Assembly: GCA_009809945.1 (NCBI GenBank)
Contig: WTPW01000547.1
Location: 320,876-384,875 of the forward strand
Length of the DNA: 64,000 nucleotides
Source of the DNA: Gigaspora margarita
Taxonomy: Eukaryota; Glomeromycota; Glomeromycetes; Diversisporales; Gigasporaceae
Reading direction: 5' to 3'
In this document: positions 21,194-34,243 of the stretch, one piece after another
How positions within the stretch are numbered: position 1 is the first letter of the stretch
Layout: every line of letters starts with the position of its first letter
The notes under the pieces: model-generated
Database searches by the model: none
What the model saw: the letters and a program-made list of their open reading frames with translations, nothing else
Told to the model about the DNA's origin: nothing
Position numbers and translations under genes: made by a program

Positions 21194-21733
21194 GATCAGA
21201 TAATTGATAAAATAGTTAAGTGCAATTTAAACTTTAAACAATTTTTTACTTACCGGTACCTACTAAAGAAGTTTTTTATAAATTATAAAATATTGATCAA
21301 ATTAATAATTCTAATAGTTAGTTCATTGTTTTTTTTTGAGAATATTTGATGTATTTTTATGAGTACTATTAGAATATATTTCTATTATTAATGTTTTAAT
21401 ATATAATTTTCAATCAGTAACATAAGGCATTTTAAGTTTTGAAAGAAATTAATAATAAATAAGTTTACAAATCATAATAAGGCCACTTCACTCTAAGTTG
21501 ATTTTGCATTTAATATAAAAAAAATATTTGTAAGAGAGAAAGGAGAGAGGCATTAAACAATACCAAAATACAAAAATATAGCAATTCTATTAGCTGTAAA
21601 AAAGCTATAGAAAATCTAAAAATTCAAAAATAATGAGTAGCTTAAAAATGCTCTAAGTTTATTTTTAGCTTATTTAGGCTATCTAGAATTTTTTCTAATC
21701 ATACTGCCAAGCATATTTATACTTTTTAATATA
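21194..21733. other. AT-rich interval, no gene seen
   Basis: It contains long A or T runs and a short purine tract (agagagaaaggagagagg, about 21532), with no supported feature. Confidence 0.45.
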
Positions 21734-21741
21734 CTATATAG

Positions 21742-22019
21742 CAGTGTTGTACATTTTGGCTGTTCATAGTCTTTTTTGGCTTGTCTATGTTCAAAATTGT
21801 CCAAATGTTCAAGAATGTCCAAAGCTTGTTTAGGTTTAATAATTACTAAATCTATTTAAAAAATATATAACTATATATTTATTTAGGTGTTAAACACATT
21901 CCAGTTAAAATTAAAATAGGTATTTTAATAAAATTTTAAGTAATTTTACTTTATTTAATTGTTTAAAATTGTTCAAAATTGTCCAAATCATCGTTCAAAG
22001 CTATTCTGTAACAATACTG
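21742..22019. mobile_element. hAT-like MITE, 278 bp, word-rich
   Basis: Tips cagtgttgtac and gtaacaatactg. TSD ctatatag (21734-21741) and ccatatag (22020-22027), one T/C difference. The sub-terminal parts repeat gttca and tccaaa words. Confidence 0.75.
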
Positions 22020-22512
22020 CCATATAGTACTATAGTATGTATCCAAAAATAGGCTACTTCTAGACTAAGCTTCCCACCTTCTATTGGTCAAAAAACTTAA
22101 AAATATCTTTAATCTGAAAATAAGCTACTCTACAATTAACAATAGTTGTTACATAGTAAAGACCAAATTCTACTATATTAATCAATTATCATCAATTATA
22201 TAAATGTATTCAAAAGATCAAAATATACATATTTCATAATTTTTAGCAAGATTGATAAACATTTTATTATTTGACTTTTAATTATTATATTTGACAAAAA
22301 AAATTAAAATTTGTTAAACAAATATATTTGATGAATATAAAAATTAAATGTTAAATACTAAAAAGTTCAAAAGTATGGTGACTTAGAAAAGTTGTTAAGT
22401 TGTTAACCCCAAGTAGCAGATCTAGGATTCAAATCCTACTAAAGATGCTTTGGAAAATAGACCTATAGTATGGTAACTATTGTTTCATTGATCAGTAAAT
22501 ATAAAGTGAAAA

Positions 22513-23081
22513 GGGGTAATTTGGCGAAGTTAACATCACTAATATAAAAACTTTTTTATTTTAATATTAAAAATTTTTTTATTTTTTGTATTAAACTTTA
22601 TATATGATTTAGAATTATTTTACAAAAAAATTAGCAATATAACGTCTTGCTTTAAAGTGACATTAAGTGGATTATACATTGTATCAAAAAGCTTAAATTT
22701 TAAGAGGTAGGGGTAATTTGGCGAATTGATAGTATCTTATGTGATCCAGTGGTCAGAACTGAATAATTTTTATACCATTCGATTCATCTCGATGAGATGA
22801 ATCGAATAATAAAAAGTTTATCCGATTCTGATTACTGGATCACAAAATATCATCGATTATATGTTGCACCAAAATGATCCTTGAGGGGTATTTTGATGAA
22901 GTGTAAACATAACAAAGAATCGAACATATCTTGTGACCCAGTGATCAGAACCAGGCGAGCTTGGTACCATTCGATTCGTCTCATCGAGGCGAATCGAATG
23001 TTATAAAAATTATTCGATTCTGATCATTAGATCATGCGATACCAAAATTCGCCAAATTACCCCTCTTCGCCAAATTACCCC
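22513..23081. mobile_element. GGGGTAATTTGGCGAA MITE, outer copy
   Basis: The 16-bp tip ggggtaatttggcgaa at 22513 and its inverse at 23066-23081. It lies inside retroposon A and contains another copy of itself. Confidence 0.8.
22710..23063. mobile_element. GGGGTAATTTGGCGAA MITE, inner copy
   Basis: The same 16-bp tips at 22710 and 23048-23063. Inside are two tandem hairpins of about 100 bp (22738-22845 and 22943-23036), each opening with gatccagtggtcagaac or a variant and centred on a palindrome around attcgattcatctcg. Confidence 0.8.
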
Positions 23082-23108
23082 TTTCCACCTTATTAACTAT
23101 AATTCTGA

Positions 23109-23402
23109 AGGACCCTGAACATCTAGTATAGAGGTTATACTTAATTTTTTTTAGCAAAAACCCAAAAGTTTAAGAAGCAAAAAAGCAGTTTTTGGCAATT
23201 ATCTTGGCATCTAGTGGTCCAATTTGAATGAACTTTTTATTAAAATGAAGCTTTTAGTAAGGTGTATCCAACAAAAAAAGTTTATTCAATTCTAATCACT
23301 GGATCAGAAGTTATTAAAATAAATAGATTTTTCTATTTTTAGAATTAGATCAAAATTGGCCAAAATCCATTTATAACCTATATAAGAGATGTTCAGGGTC
23401 CT
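23109..23402. mobile_element. AGGACCCT MITE, 294 bp
   Basis: Tips aggaccctgaacatct and agatgttcagggtcct. Flanks aattctga and aattcttg share aattct. It is related by its tip to the AGGACCCC family and sits inside retroposon A. Confidence 0.75.
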
Positions 23403-23694
23403 AATTCTTGGTCCACAATTTAGATGGGAGCTTTCAGGCATATTTGTGTACCATTAAACAAACAAATCCAAGGGACCAAAGAATAAAAACCTAGTTGGCA
23501 AGTTCCAAATAAGAAGGTAGCAAAGATCTTTGATAGTACTATTAAACCAGAGAATCAAAAACTGAAGCTGAAATATTAGATAACAAGACCCTTGAGAGTT
23601 GGGTCCACCAACCTGGCTGCTAGAGTTACACTTGAAAAAAAGGACCTATACTATAGAAGTAGGTACCAAGAAAAGAAAGATCCATAGTGGTACC

Positions 23695-24307
23695 AGGACC
23701 CCGAATAATCTATGTGAGGTTATATTTGAGGATCATAGTAAAAATTTTTTCTGTTAGCGGTTCTACTTTGGTATATATCAGCTACATTTCAAACATCAGA
23801 TACCAACTTTGTATCGGTTTCCAATTTTCGAAATGTAAGCTTTCCAAAAAAATTTTTTNNNNNNNNNNNNNNNNNNNNNNNNNNNNNNNNNNNNNNNNNN
23901 NNNNNNNNNNNNNNNNNNNNNNNNNNNNNNNNNNNNNNNNNNNNNNNNNNNNNNNNNNNNNNNNNNNNNNNNNNNNNNNNNNNNNNNNNNNNNNNNNNNN
24001 NNNNNNNNNNNNNNNNNNNNNNNNNNNNNNNNNNNNNNNNNNNNNNNNNNNNNNNNNNNNNNNNNNNNNNNNNNNNNNNNNNNAAAACCCTCCCAATGCT
24101 CACTATTCCCAATACCGCTTTTCAAATATAATATTTGAAAAAATTACCCTGTTACCATTCTTTCAAATATACTCATTTTGCCCATTATCCATTTTCAAAT
24201 ATACCCTTTTTACCCAATACCTACTTTTCAAATATAACCTTTTTAAAAAAATGGCCCTCTGTTAGCGATTTTTCAAATATGATATTACATAGATTGTTCG
24301 GGGTCCT
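23695..24307. mobile_element. AGGACCCC-type MITE with perfect 8-bp TSD, contains a gap
   Basis: Tips aggaccccgaataatctatg and catagattgttcggggtcct. TSD gtggtacc on both sides (23687-23694 and 24308-24315), perfect. The inside has imperfect tandem blocks of ttttcaaatata plus a C-rich word (24118-24280) and a 225-N gap (23859-24083). Open frames across the gap are not real. Confidence 0.88.
23859..24083. other. Assembly gap (225 N)
   Basis: A run of N within the MITE. Confidence 1.
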
Positions 24308-24999
24308 GTGGTACCTAATGCCAGATAAATAGATCCTTTAAGGCTAACTGGTTTAGAAGTTTGAGAAGCAAGTGTAAAGACCAGTAGGAATGTAAGGTGG
24401 GTGCTAAGATCAGAGCAAACCTTACAAGGGCAAAAGTAGATAATAGTAGAGTACAAATTTGCCCTAACTCCAAGTGTAAGCCTCAGTAAATGCATTGTTA
24501 CTAAAGCATAGATAATGTCTGTATGGAACAGGAACTGCTCTGCCAAGTGTTTTGCAAGAATAAAGTAGTTCTAAAAGAATTTTATTAAGCATTCAGAACT
24601 AATTTTAACTAACTAATGTGCCAGAGGACTGTACTAGTAATACAAGTAGAATTGGCAAGAAGAGCAGAGACCAGAAGGTTTAAATAGATAACCCTCTAGT
24701 TGGATTGCAGGTATGGCAACTAGTGAAGCACCTTCAGATAGACTACCTAAATTAAACAACCAAAATTTGTACTTGTAGCTAGTTGTATTCTCATCTATGT
24801 AACAAATATTGGGTGCCCAAAGAGGCACCCTTGATCTGCTTGCTTGAATAAACCCCTTTTCCCATAGCAAAAACTTTAATATAAAAAAAAAATAAAAAAA
24901 TAAATATAAAAAAATTCTCTGATTTGTATAAAAATTTCAAAGTATATGTATTTTGATCTTCTAAACATATTTACTTAAACACTTATAATTAATTAACTA

Positions 25000-26198
25000 C
25001 AGTCAAACCTTCATATAGTCACGCTCTATATAGTCACAAAACCAATAGAATCACTTTTGTAAGTTTACCAACCTTTTTACTATAATTTTCACCTTTATAT
25101 AAGCACATTTGCATTATAATCACTATCATAATTTTTTATTTATCAACTATATAAAACTATCCCTACATAATCACATTATTATTATAATATTTGAATTAAT
25201 TATTTTATTATTATAAATATTTTTTTTAAGTTATTAATTATTATTTTTTAACAAGTAAAAATTTTTAAATTTGTTTTTTTTATAATCGATTATCTTATCT
25301 ACATATAAACATTAAAATTATACTAAGTAAATCAATAAAAATGCTTTAAGTAACCTTGTTTAGAAGATAAAATTATATATATTCTGAAGTTTTCAAATAA
25401 TTTGAATAATATTTTATAATTACACTTTTACAATTTACATTTAGGCAAAAAAAATTTAAAAAATTAAAAATTTTTTAACTTATCAGTAAATCATAAAAGT
25501 ATATTAATAATATTTAACCAAATTATTTCAAAATTTCAGAGTATATGTAATTTTGTATTCTGAATAACTTTACTTAGATCATTTTTATCGATTTAGTTTA
25601 GATAATTTTAACTTTTATATGTAGCTACAATATAAGATTATTTAAAAAAAATTAAAAAAATTTTTTTAAAATAATCATATATCGTAGCTATATATAAAAG
25701 TTAAAATTATCTAAAGTAAATCGATAAAAATGATCTAAGTAAAGTTGTTCAGGATATAAAATTACATATACACTAAAATTTTAAGATAATTTGGTTAAAA
25801 TATTATTAATACACTTTTATGATTTACGGTTAAGTTAAAAAATTTTTAATTTTTTTAATTTTTTTTGCCTAAGCGTAAATTGTAAAAGTGTAATAATAAA
25901 ATATTATTCAAATTATCTCAAAATTTTATAATATATGTGATTTTGTCTTCTGAATAATGTTACTAAGAACATTATTATCGATTTACTTAATAAGATTTTA
26001 ACTTTTATATATAGTAATTATAATCGATTATTTAAAAAATAAAAATTTTTATTTATTAAAACTTCTATATAATCACAATTTTTTTTATATGCAATTTTAT
26101 TATAATTGTGATTATATAGAATTCCTCTATATTAATCACATCTCTATATAATCACTATTTTTGTATCCCAAGGGTGTGACTATATAAAGGTTTGACTG
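25000..26198. mobile_element. pogo/Tigger-like non-autonomous element, 1.2 kb
   Basis: Tips CAGTCAAACCTTCATATAGT and its inverse, each next to TA (24998-24999 and 26199-26200). CAGTCAAACC-type tips with a TA target are characteristic of the pogo/Tigger branch of Tc1/mariner. The inside is AT-rich with large inverted repeats (about 25530-25700 against 25690-25960) and no transposase. It is inserted in MITE X1. Confidence 0.78.
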
Positions 26199-26665
26199 TA
26201 GTAAAATTTTAACTTTACTATATAGCGACTACTTGTGATTGCTACAAAACCTTATTTAACCAAAAATAAGCTACCAATTTTTTTGTATGACTTTGTTCAA
26301 AAAAGATAGCTTAAGCCATTCCAATTTGATTCTATATTTAACATAATACTAATAAATTATCATCTCTAAATATGAGTCAGGAGTAGGGTTCCACAATTTG
26401 ATTTGATCTTCAAATATTTAAATCAAATATTTGATCAAATTCAAATTCAAATTTGACTATATTTGATTTGATCAAATTCAAATTCAAATTTGACTATATT
26501 TGATTTGATCAAATTCAAATCTGGCCAAATTTGATTTGATTTGACAAATATTTAATTTGATTTGAAAATTACTATTAAAAATTCAAATTCAAATCAAATT
26601 CAAATCCAAATATTTGAATCAAATCAAATTCAAATCAGGGTCATTTTGATTTGATCAAATTCAAA

Positions 26666-26696
<31 letters not shown>

Positions 26697-27049
26697 AAGA
26701 GAGATCTATCCTCTAATACTTTATTAGATTTCGCAGATTATACATATTTAGTTACATGTAAGAATTACTAATCTATGATGAATAGAGGTAAGAGCTAATT
26801 TACTCTCGACCTAATTCTTTACTAGAATGTTCATAGACCTCTAGGTTGTGAGAATATTGTTTGGAGAGAAATTGTTGGTAGTGATATATCTATTTAACGA
26901 ATTTTCTATTTGTATAGGAAGTAAAGGGGAATTTCTTGTGAGTTTCGGGGCCGTAATGGTTGCTGGTATTGGCATTACGTCCGAGTGTCGTGCCGCACAG
27001 GAAGGGAGCCAGATCTTATTGTAGATGAGTTTAGATATTTTATGGTGTA

Positions 27050-30000
27050 GCAGTGGTGTTAGTTTTTTTTGAGATATTCTGTTGCAAAAGGGGCATGTGT
27101 TCTTCTTGTTATTAGTCCAATAGGAGTTTGTTGTATGATGTGTATGTCAAAGTAAGCCTGTACGAAGGCAGCTGGGTTCGCAAGCGGTTTTTCTTCTTTA
27201 TTGGCAAGTCTAGTTAGGATTCTGTTTAATTCTGTTTTGAGGTTGAAAGGGTTATAAAGACAGGTTAGTAAGTGGGCATAGTCCTCCGGTGCTGAATAGC
27301 ATCTAGGACAGAGGTAGTTTGGGTATGTTATAGGATTTCAGAAGTGGAGGAGTAGAAAGGTCAGTAGTTCTTCCGCGAGCAGCTTTACTTTAAAGTTTTT
27401 TAGGTTGGATAATGCGGAAAAGGTATAAAGTGCCTTAGGTTTGTCTTTAAATGATATAGTGGCGAGGGTGGCGTCCCAGTCTATGTCAGTAGTTTATGTT
27501 GCCAAAGTTTGATTCTGTTTTAGTTTTGCCATTTTAGTAGGTTAGTAATATGGTGTATGTGTTTTAGTGTTGATTTGAGCTGTTGTGCAATAGGAGTTAA
27601 ATTTAGTAGCGGAGTGTATCTATTGTATAGGAAGTTGTGAGGCAGGAGGTCTAGAGGAAAGGGAGAATTTGGGTTAGAAATTTTCTTGTTTTTGTCGAAG
27701 GAGATGTTTAGTTTCCGATCTCCTATTATCACATTTGTTATCCGTTGTAACAGGGGCCATTCCATTTGGTCAATTCTTTGATTATGTAGGAAGTATGTGT
27801 CTGTAGTTTGAAAAATTAGTGTTTGAAGGTAGGGGTTATTGGTGGTTATTTGTATTTTTGCTTAGTTGTCAGTGGTGGAAAGAGCGAATATTAATAGAGT
27901 GGTGAGTGTAGTGATCTTTGTAGGCCAATGTTTGCTATAGCTGCTTATGGGGTTTCCATCTGGTAGAAATGAACATGTTGCTACTGTAGTAGTACAGTTT
28001 GATATTTTCTTTTGACTAGTAGTTAAGGTGATTTTTAGTTCCTTCTTTTTGAAATTTGATGAAACGAGGGATTCCCAGATTCTAATAGGTGGTTTGTTGA
28101 AAGCTGATAGTGGACGCGGTAGAAGTGCAGGTTGTTTGTTAGTTATCTTCATACGTATGAGTTGCTAGAGAGAGTGTTTTATATCCTTGAGGGCTGCATG
28201 TATGTGTTTCTGACAGTCGACTTGTATGTTGTGGATATATTCTTGTTCAAGGTGTATATAGCAGGTGCTATGCGTAGTATTTCCTTTTGATAGTTTACAG
28301 CCTGGGCAGGCTTTCACGGTATTGTCATGTTGGATTCGGTAGTGTTTACCTATAAGTGGTGTATTAGTGATATTATGTATTTTCGCTATTTCCATTTGGG
28401 AGGTTATTATCCATCCTTTTTTTCTTCGGAAGCCATTTTGGGGTGATGAAAGGGTTGGGGTTGATAAGTTCTAGTGATGGTGAGGTAGTGGCACTGATTA
28501 AGTCCTGTATAGTCATAAACCATTTGGGTGTTCTTCCCCGTAGAATTTTTCTAATGTTGTGGTAAAATTCCTTCCAACTAAGTAGTCTTGTGTTAGTTGA
28601 GTCTAAAAATTGTTCAATACAACTTATGGTATGTTGATTCAGTTTGTTTTTGAGGTATGTATTATGAGGATGTTTGTGAAGGAGGCGGTTAATAGAGGAG
28701 CCAAGAAGTTTCATAGGGATGGGCCAGGCGTTTAGGGGACTGGTAAAATTAATATTTAGATCGTGGGTTGCTAAGACGGTCTGACTTGTATGAGTAAGAC
28801 TTTCTGGCGACAAGATGATTGGGCGTTCTTCTAGAATTGATGATTTCATTTATGCAGTGTCTTGAATTTTCTGTAAGCAGATTTTCAAATATAACGAGTC
28901 GAACGAGACATAATTTAGCCCGCGAAGAATGTTAGTTACAAGAGTTGATAGCTGTGCTTGACTTATATCAGTTATTGCATATATGGATGCACAGGTTAGG
29001 AAGGAGTTGGGAACTCCTCTGGCTAGCTTTGCCTTTTGTTTGGTGATGTTCATTATTGTTCTATTAATTGCTTTTAGTTGGCCAGTTTTCAGGTATGAGG
29101 ATAGGATGCGGTACTAGAAGCGAGGTATAATAATATGGTTGTAAATGTAGGCTGCTTGTTTTTCTGTAATTTTTGCCCAGTGTAACTTTTTGAGGTTCGT
29201 TTGGATTTCAGATATTATGTGCTTCTGGACCTGGTTGTGCATTTTGTTTAGGATGAACCAGGTACCAAGGTATTTTAGTGGGGAGTTATGCGGTAGGGCA
29301 GTAATTTCTGTATCGTCGAAGATGATGGAGTGTGGTGTCATGGGGGAGTTGGTGAGTAGAAAGGATTTAGTGGGGTTGACTTTTATGTTGTTTAACTTAT
29401 AGAAGCTAGTGGCAGTATTCAGTATGTCAGTTAAGGTTTGATTGTCCGGGGTGTTCCATAGGGCATCGTCCATGTAAGCCATGACTGAAGTGTTAATAGT
29501 TTTAGTTGGGGTAGTAGGGATGGTGCTTGAGTATCCTGTAAATTTTTTTTGTATAGTGGAGATGAGAGGATCATAGTATATCTTCCACAATAGGGGCGAA
29601 AAGGTCTCCTCTTGATCTATGCCATCCATTACCGGGTATGAGTCGGTGAAGCCATAGTCAGTTATGGCCTGATTTGTTCAGTTTGATAATAAGTATGTGA
29701 GGAGATTAATAATGATTGTTGGAATTTTTATACGACGGAGTGCTTTTGCCAATGTATCAATGTGGACGGAGTCGAAGGCTTTCGACATGTCCTGCGAGAG
29801 TGCCCAGATTTCTTTATTGTGTGTCAGAGTATCTTCTATGATGTAGGTGAGTTTCGAAACTGGTTGGATTGTAGATTGGTGTGGGAAAGCTGCGTAGTTC
29901 ATTGGCGAGAGTACCTCATTTTTCATTATAATGTCAGTCATTCTCGAAGTCAGGATTTTAGTAAAGCATTTACGGGTGTGGTCTATCAGTGTGATGGGTC

Positions 30001-31765
30001 GTGTTGTACTGAGGTCGTATTTGTATTCTTGTTTTTTGGGGATAGGCCAAATATTTGCCCTCAACTATTGTTTCGGTATTTCGCCCAGGTGCATACAATT
30101 GTTAAATATCTCGAGTAGTAAGGTTAGCGCTGAGTTGGGAAGGTGTTGAAGTATTTCATTCGCAATGGCTAGTGGTCCTGTAGCCTTGTTTTTAGGTGCT
30201 TTGTTTATAGTTTCCTGCAATTCTGTGAAAGAAATTGGTTGTGTAAATGGGTCAATGATCGTTGGATCAATTTTCTTTAGCGGAAGGTAGACTTCATCCC
30301 TTTCATGTGCATATTTCAGGTCAGGTGAGTTCTTTCTGGTTCAGGACATGAAGTGGGAATGGATATGTGCCTGAACTTCTGGTTTATCAGTAATAATTTG
30401 GTCAGGGAGTATTATCTTGTTGGTTCGCACTGGTTCCGGTCTTCTCTTGAGAATGCTATCTATTATTCTAGTAGTATTTTCCTTGAGGTCATTATATCTT
30501 CTGTTGACGAAGTGATCAATTTTTTTGGATTGTTCCTGGAGTTTTTCTAAGTTGCGTGCAGTCCAGATTGTATGCTTAATTTGTTTTAATTGGGAAATAG
30601 GTGTGGGGGTGGACTGGATGTCTGCTGGTGAAAGGGGTGTAATTGTTAAGTTAGCTAGAACCGAAGCTGTATGTAGGAACTTGCTACATTTTTCGAGGGG
30701 AGAATTAGAGATTTGTGTGCTTAGCAGCCAAAGTCATTTGTTTAGAGCTTTTAGAGCTAAGTGTAGGTAAGTAGCTTTCAAGGAAAGCCCATTAAATTTT
30801 TTGAACTAGTGAAGATATAGGGAATGTGTTTATTTATCAATCTCTTGACTGTTGCTGACCAAATATGCCAGGCCTTATTCAGATCATGTGAGTCCTAAGT
30901 GTCAGTTTTTGTGAATGCGTGGTTGGATAGAGCAGTTTCAACTTCTGTCGAGAAATCTTCCCAGTTCTCTTTTGTCATTTTAGCGTACTGATAGATCTTC
31001 CGCTTTTTCTTTTTGTTGCATGGCGCTTTTTGTTTGAAAATTTCGATGTGCCAAGTGGATTGGATAATTTTGTGGTCACTGTCAGTGATGAATTCGGCAT
31101 CTGTGATTACAGGTTGGTCGATGTCTTGAACTATATCAGAGGTTACCCAGATATCATCAATTTGGCTGCTAGTATTGGAGTTACTCCAGGTGGGTGTGGT
31201 AATGTGATAAAATGATAGGAGGCTGGTAGCATTTAAAGTTTGTAAATTCTTGAAGAGAGGGAATCTCTTGTCTCTAAGCATGTTTGCATTTAGGTCTCTG
31301 AGGAGAATTACATGCCAGTTTCTGTTCTTTGCTTCACGGAACCATCTAATTGCTTTTTCTTGAGTCTGCTTATTTAGTTGGGAGTGGCTCATAGCTGAGA
31401 GCAGGTAGGTGGAGATTATGCGCATTTTATTTCCTGGGAAGTAGAAATCTACATATATCAGTATGCCGGATAGGGTCTGGATAGTATGAATGTATGGTTG
31501 GAGTTGGTTGCACACTATCAGTGCCGTACTAGACCGGGTCCGGTATTGGTCGAGTTTGATGTTTCAAAATTTGAAGTAAAGAATGAGTAGAGGGGATTAG
31601 TAAGGGTAGCCGCTCTTGCAGTAGTGAGCTTCGTTTCGGTTAGTGCAATTATGTGAAAATTGGATTCCACACAGTAATCGATCCAATCGTATATCTTTCC
31701 AAGCTTGGACATGCCTCGAATATTATGGGTGACAATATTAAGTTCATTATTATGGAATGATATTT
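27050..31765 (-). pseudogene. LINE ORF2: endonuclease, reverse transcriptase, CCHC
   Basis: This enzyme nicks the target and primes reverse transcription there. In order: an APE-like endonuclease (NIVTHNIRGMSKLGK; HIIALTETKL; VILLRDLNAN, where Arg replaces the usual Gly before Asp; QIDDIWVTSD; TDSDHKII; 31765-30900), RT with RPITLIDHTRKCFTKIL, ALSQDMSKAFDSVH (about 29790-29830), GIDQEETFSPLLW and the active-site AYMDD (about 29475). Further on are a Cys motif (CPGCKLSKG, 28290), a region with FLPDGNPISSYSKHW (27960) that may be RNase H remains, and CPRCYSAPEDYAHLLTC (27260-27310), a typical LINE C-terminal CCHC. TGA at 29678-29680 replaces a likely Arg. Many frame changes. Confidence 0.88.
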
Positions 31766-31781
31766 TTTGTGATTCGATTTC

Positions 31782-34243
31782 TAAAGAAGATATGGTAGTA
31801 TCTTCTGTGTAAAGGTTATTATTATTATTAATGTCAGTATGATCTTGAAAGGTGTATCTCCAGGTTCCATTGGTTGTTCACTCATGATCCATGAGGTGAT
31901 CCATTTGTGTACTTGTGCCAGAGGTGTGTGGGCATAATTATCTAGGATATCCCATTCCGGTTTTGGTAGGTCTGAAACAGTGATAAAGTATAGAGGTAGT
32001 GTATTGAAAGAGAAGTAGTTGTGTAGTAAAGATTCAGTGGGTTGTATTTTCTCGTAGGTTCGGATAGGTAGCTGTAGATTATTTAATTCCAGAATGTGTT
32101 TAATGGTATCGATCGCTGCTAATAGGTCTGTGGGTAGGGCTGGTTTGTCGCTTTGTGCTGGTACCTTCTCTGGTATTTCAATCCATGAAGGTGGTATTTT
32201 ATAGAAGAAATAGTGTGCCCTAAGTGCCCGGGCTGTCTCTACCAGAATTTTTGGTGAGCGAATAGGTGTAGTAATATGAACGGCGGTCACAAGGGTCAGA
32301 TCCTCCGGAAGAGATAGTTTGTTAGTGGGATTCACAGTCATGTATTCAGGTGGAAGAAGAATTCCAAATTTGTATAGTGGTTCAATTTCTGCTAGGAATA
32401 TTTTAGCCGTGAGAACATCATTGATTGGGAAGCTATATGTTCCTTTGATTCGTATGTTTAGTGGGTCTGCGGGCAGTTTTAGCTTTTGTAAGAAGTAATC
32501 ATTGGAAATTCATTTGAACGAGTAGTGTTCACGTAGGGTTGTAACTAGGTTTTTAAATTCGTCTTCGTTTTTTGGTGCACAAGGGAATAGATATCTGGTT
32601 GCAGAGTTAAGGTCTTGTGGGGTGGAAGGGAGTCGTTCCTTTTCTTTTGGTAGATTGAAGTATAAGTCAGAAATTTTGTCAAAGATGTAGTATTGCTTTG
32701 TTGTCTCCTAAAAGTTGAGAGCCGTGCTAATTCTTTGTGTTCAGTGATGGGAAACATCCTCTAAAATGTGTAGTGTAAGTCTTGGGGGTTTTCTGGAATG
32801 TTTTTTAAGGCGTAGGCCAAGTAATTATCTAGCAAACGCTCAAAGGAGAAGACCTTTCTAAGAGCAGTTATTACCGGTCCGGTGTTTATTCTATTCTGAA
32901 TGGGAAGCACATATGGGAGTACTTCATATATTGCATAATCTATTAGTTGTGGAGAAGTCAGCAGGGGCTCTAGTAGTTCTACGTGCATGCCCAGTAGGCA
33001 AGAGCGGGTTGTTTCAAATGATAATACTGGTTTGATTTGGGCAAAGTTAAGGCAGTAGTAAATCAGTCTAGTACAGTTGTACGGGTTTATTAAAGTCTGC
33101 ATTGGTCATGAAATCTATGGCTAGTTTTGTTTTTAATTTGCTGTAGATCTAGTCCCGATTATTTTTGTTGATGAAGTTTTTTTCGTGTTGTCTCTTGTAT
33201 TTTTCAAGTGCCATTTGGTATAAGGTATTGAATTCAACTTGATGTGCAGGTTGGGTATCTTTAGTTCTGGAGAAGGAGCAGAAAAAGGCCGTATCAAAGT
33301 ATTTTAGTTTAGAATTTATAGCCGTAGGTATGTTCAAAGCGGTCGGGTGCGTCGTCAATTTGTGTTTTAGGAATTTTTCTAGTTCCTCAGTAGTGTCAAA
33401 GGCTGCTATGATCCTTTCATAGGATCACTCTGCTGGGTCGAAGTGACGTAGGCGTTGTCTTGCTCTCACTTTCAGTGTACCTGTACACCATTCTGGTTGT
33501 GTTTCAGTTGTTCAATGTGTGTGTGCTCTGCTGTATAGCTTGCGTGGACTGTTCGATTTCCAAGCAATAGGCAGTTCATAGTGAGATAGTCTTGGAGAAG
33601 GAGGTAGTAATTCAATAGTCTTGTTAGATTCTGTTTCCATCCTGTCCTCATCTGCATTTGATAAGGTTGTGGTTTGTGGTATTTGTTGGTTAATCGTTTC
33701 GGTCGAAAGCACCCACGGGTTGGGGTCGGAAATCCAGGAGGATCGTATGGGGTCGACTTGAGGGCCAGTGAGGATCTGCACTAATGTAGGATCAGTTCCT
33801 GTATTGTGTTCTATAATTGGAGATCGGGTACCTGAGTGATCTGATTATTTCTCACGTTTGTTGTGGTATCATACACAGGTGATTCTATAAATGGGTGGAA
33901 CGGGGGTGTATGGTTCCTACTGTCCAAATTAGTCAGTCCAGTTGGTTCGGGTGCTAGCACCAGCAGTTTTTCTCCCACGGTTGTTTTGATGGAGTCGTCA
34001 GGTGATGTTGGGAATGGATTTGATAGGGGAAGCCCATATCGCCACTTTTTGATGAAAATTCTATAGTGATTTCGGAGGAGAGAGCAAGCGGTGTGATTTC
34101 AGTGGAAGCAGTGGTTGTTTTAATGTGTTTGAGTGGGGTGTGGGTGATGTTGCATTGTCTGCTATATCTGTTTGTGTAGCTTCTAAAGCAGAAGGGTATA
34201 CATCCTGCATTATATCGTTTACTGTGTTCGGTTTTTGTGACAT
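31782..34243 (-). pseudogene. LINE ORF1-like region
   Basis: The first Met near the 5' end is at 34243 (MSQKPNTVNDIMQDVYPSAL). Coding-like sequence continues through several frames, for example FDTAFFCSFSRTKDTQPAHQ (33270-33300), LSFETTRSCLLGMHVELLEP (32990) and YFITVSDLPKPEWDI (31960). No RNA-binding motif such as RRM or zinc knuckle is evident, so the role is assigned from position only. The last frame overlaps the start of the endonuclease after a frame change near 31845; ORF1 and ORF2 may have been separate or fused. Confidence 0.6.

Larger units (their letters stand above)
22369..24908 (+). mobile_element. Retroposon copy A (about 1.0 kb net), tRNA-like head, interrupted by three MITEs
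   Basis: The head at 22374 (tatggtgacttag ... GGATTCAAATCC) resembles tRNA A and B boxes. The body resumes after each MITE (22490-22512, 23082-23108, 23403-23694, 24316-24880) and is colinear with copy B on the minus strand. The tail has aataaa (about 24847) and then an A-rich run. Probable TSD aaaaagttc (22360-22368) and aaaaaattc (24909-24917). No ORF is shared between the copies, so it is non-autonomous and was presumably moved by a LINE. Confidence 0.8.
22118..26262. mobile_element. MITE X1 (original about 0.4 kb) split by a retroposon and a pogo-like MITE
   Basis: The left part (22118-22368) and right parts (24909-24997, 26201-26262) join into a sequence parallel to MITE X2 at 36978-37322: both have the core tattatttgacttttaatt ... 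aaagttctctgattt and end in inverted arms around ttacatagtaaag / ctttactatatagcgac. The outer limits are approximate. Confidence 0.7.

Noticed and set aside
22374-22440. tRNA gene (also 39441, 45935-45997 and 10190-10251)
   Set aside because: B-box-like motifs are present but no proper cloverleaf forms, and the sequences continue into repeated retroposon bodies.
23687-24265. Open frames around the second gap
   Set aside because: Same reason; the surrounding DNA is a MITE.
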